Assembly (NCBI GenBank): GCA_004299665.1
Contig: SCQZ01000334.1
Coordinates: forward strand, 1 to 14,238
DNA from: Jatrophihabitans sp.
GTDB taxonomy: Bacteria; Actinomycetota; Actinomycetes; Mycobacteriales; Jatrophihabitantaceae
DNA: 14,238 nt
Direction: 5' to 3'
Shown here one piece after another: positions 14,226-14,238 of this stretch. The notes beneath the pieces are model-generated. The model ran no database searches. It saw nothing but the letters and a program-made list of their open reading frames with translations, and was not told where the DNA came from. Numbering within the stretch: position 1 is the stretch's first letter; each line of letters opens with the position of its first letter. The position numbers and the translations under genes were made by a program.

Positions 14226-14238
14226 AGATCGGAAGAGC
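14226..14238. other. Illumina adapter remnant at the sequence end
   Basis: The final 13 bases are AGATCGGAAGAGC, identical to the common prefix of Illumina TruSeq adapters, and they end exactly at the sequence end. They replace the expected continuation of parB (the usual GGLGRGL stretch would follow here) and should be trimmed. Confidence 0.95.

Overview
The window is the chromosomal replication-origin locus of a high-GC actinobacterium (Actinomycetota). Three things point there: the gene order, the actinobacterial sequence style of the proteins (RecF with SHGEGWS, DUF721/DciA ending in DTYG, RnpA with an RHRVxR motif, ParA with an N-terminal VSRET stretch), and the heavy use of GTG starts with G/C in the third codon position. 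The missing gnd gene between dnaN and recF resembles mycobacteria more than Streptomyces, while the short DnaA domain II and the general sequence style would fit a Frankia/Jatrophihabitans-like lineage. That finer placement is only a guess.

Layout: the left half is read leftwards (minus strand) in the order dnaA, dnaN, recF, dciA-like DUF721, gyrB, gyrA. gyrA is cut by the window start in its C-terminal beta-pinwheel. The right half is read rightwards in the order rpmH, rnpA, yidD, yidC, jag/khpB, rsmG, parA, followed by the first codons of parB. The probable oriC is the 324-base dnaA-dnaN spacer, with one perfect DnaA box and several degenerate ones. More DnaA-box-like sites lie upstream of dnaA, and a cluster of three sits inside the 5' part of the dciA-like gene. 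The 538-base dnaA-rpmH spacer holds divergent expression signals and a series of GC-rich hairpins.

How the genes fit together: DnaA opens the origin, DciA is expected to handle the replicative helicase, DnaN is the sliding clamp, RecF acts in gap repair, and gyrase relieves the supercoils ahead of the forks. On the other side are ribosomal protein L34, the RNase P protein, the YidD/YidC membrane-insertion pair, the KH-R3H RNA-binding protein Jag and the 16S rRNA methylase RsmG, then the ParAB-parS system that segregates the new origins. Two perfect 14-bp parS cores lie inside the parA reading frame itself.

This is a conserved housekeeping region, and I see no mobile element, CRISPR array, tRNA or rRNA, and no convincing new gene system. 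The notable items are a long nested inverted repeat between gyrB and gyrA, the DnaA boxes inside dciA, the compact origin, the double in-frame parS, and a technical artefact: the last 13 bases are the Illumina adapter prefix, so the end of the sequence is not genomic.
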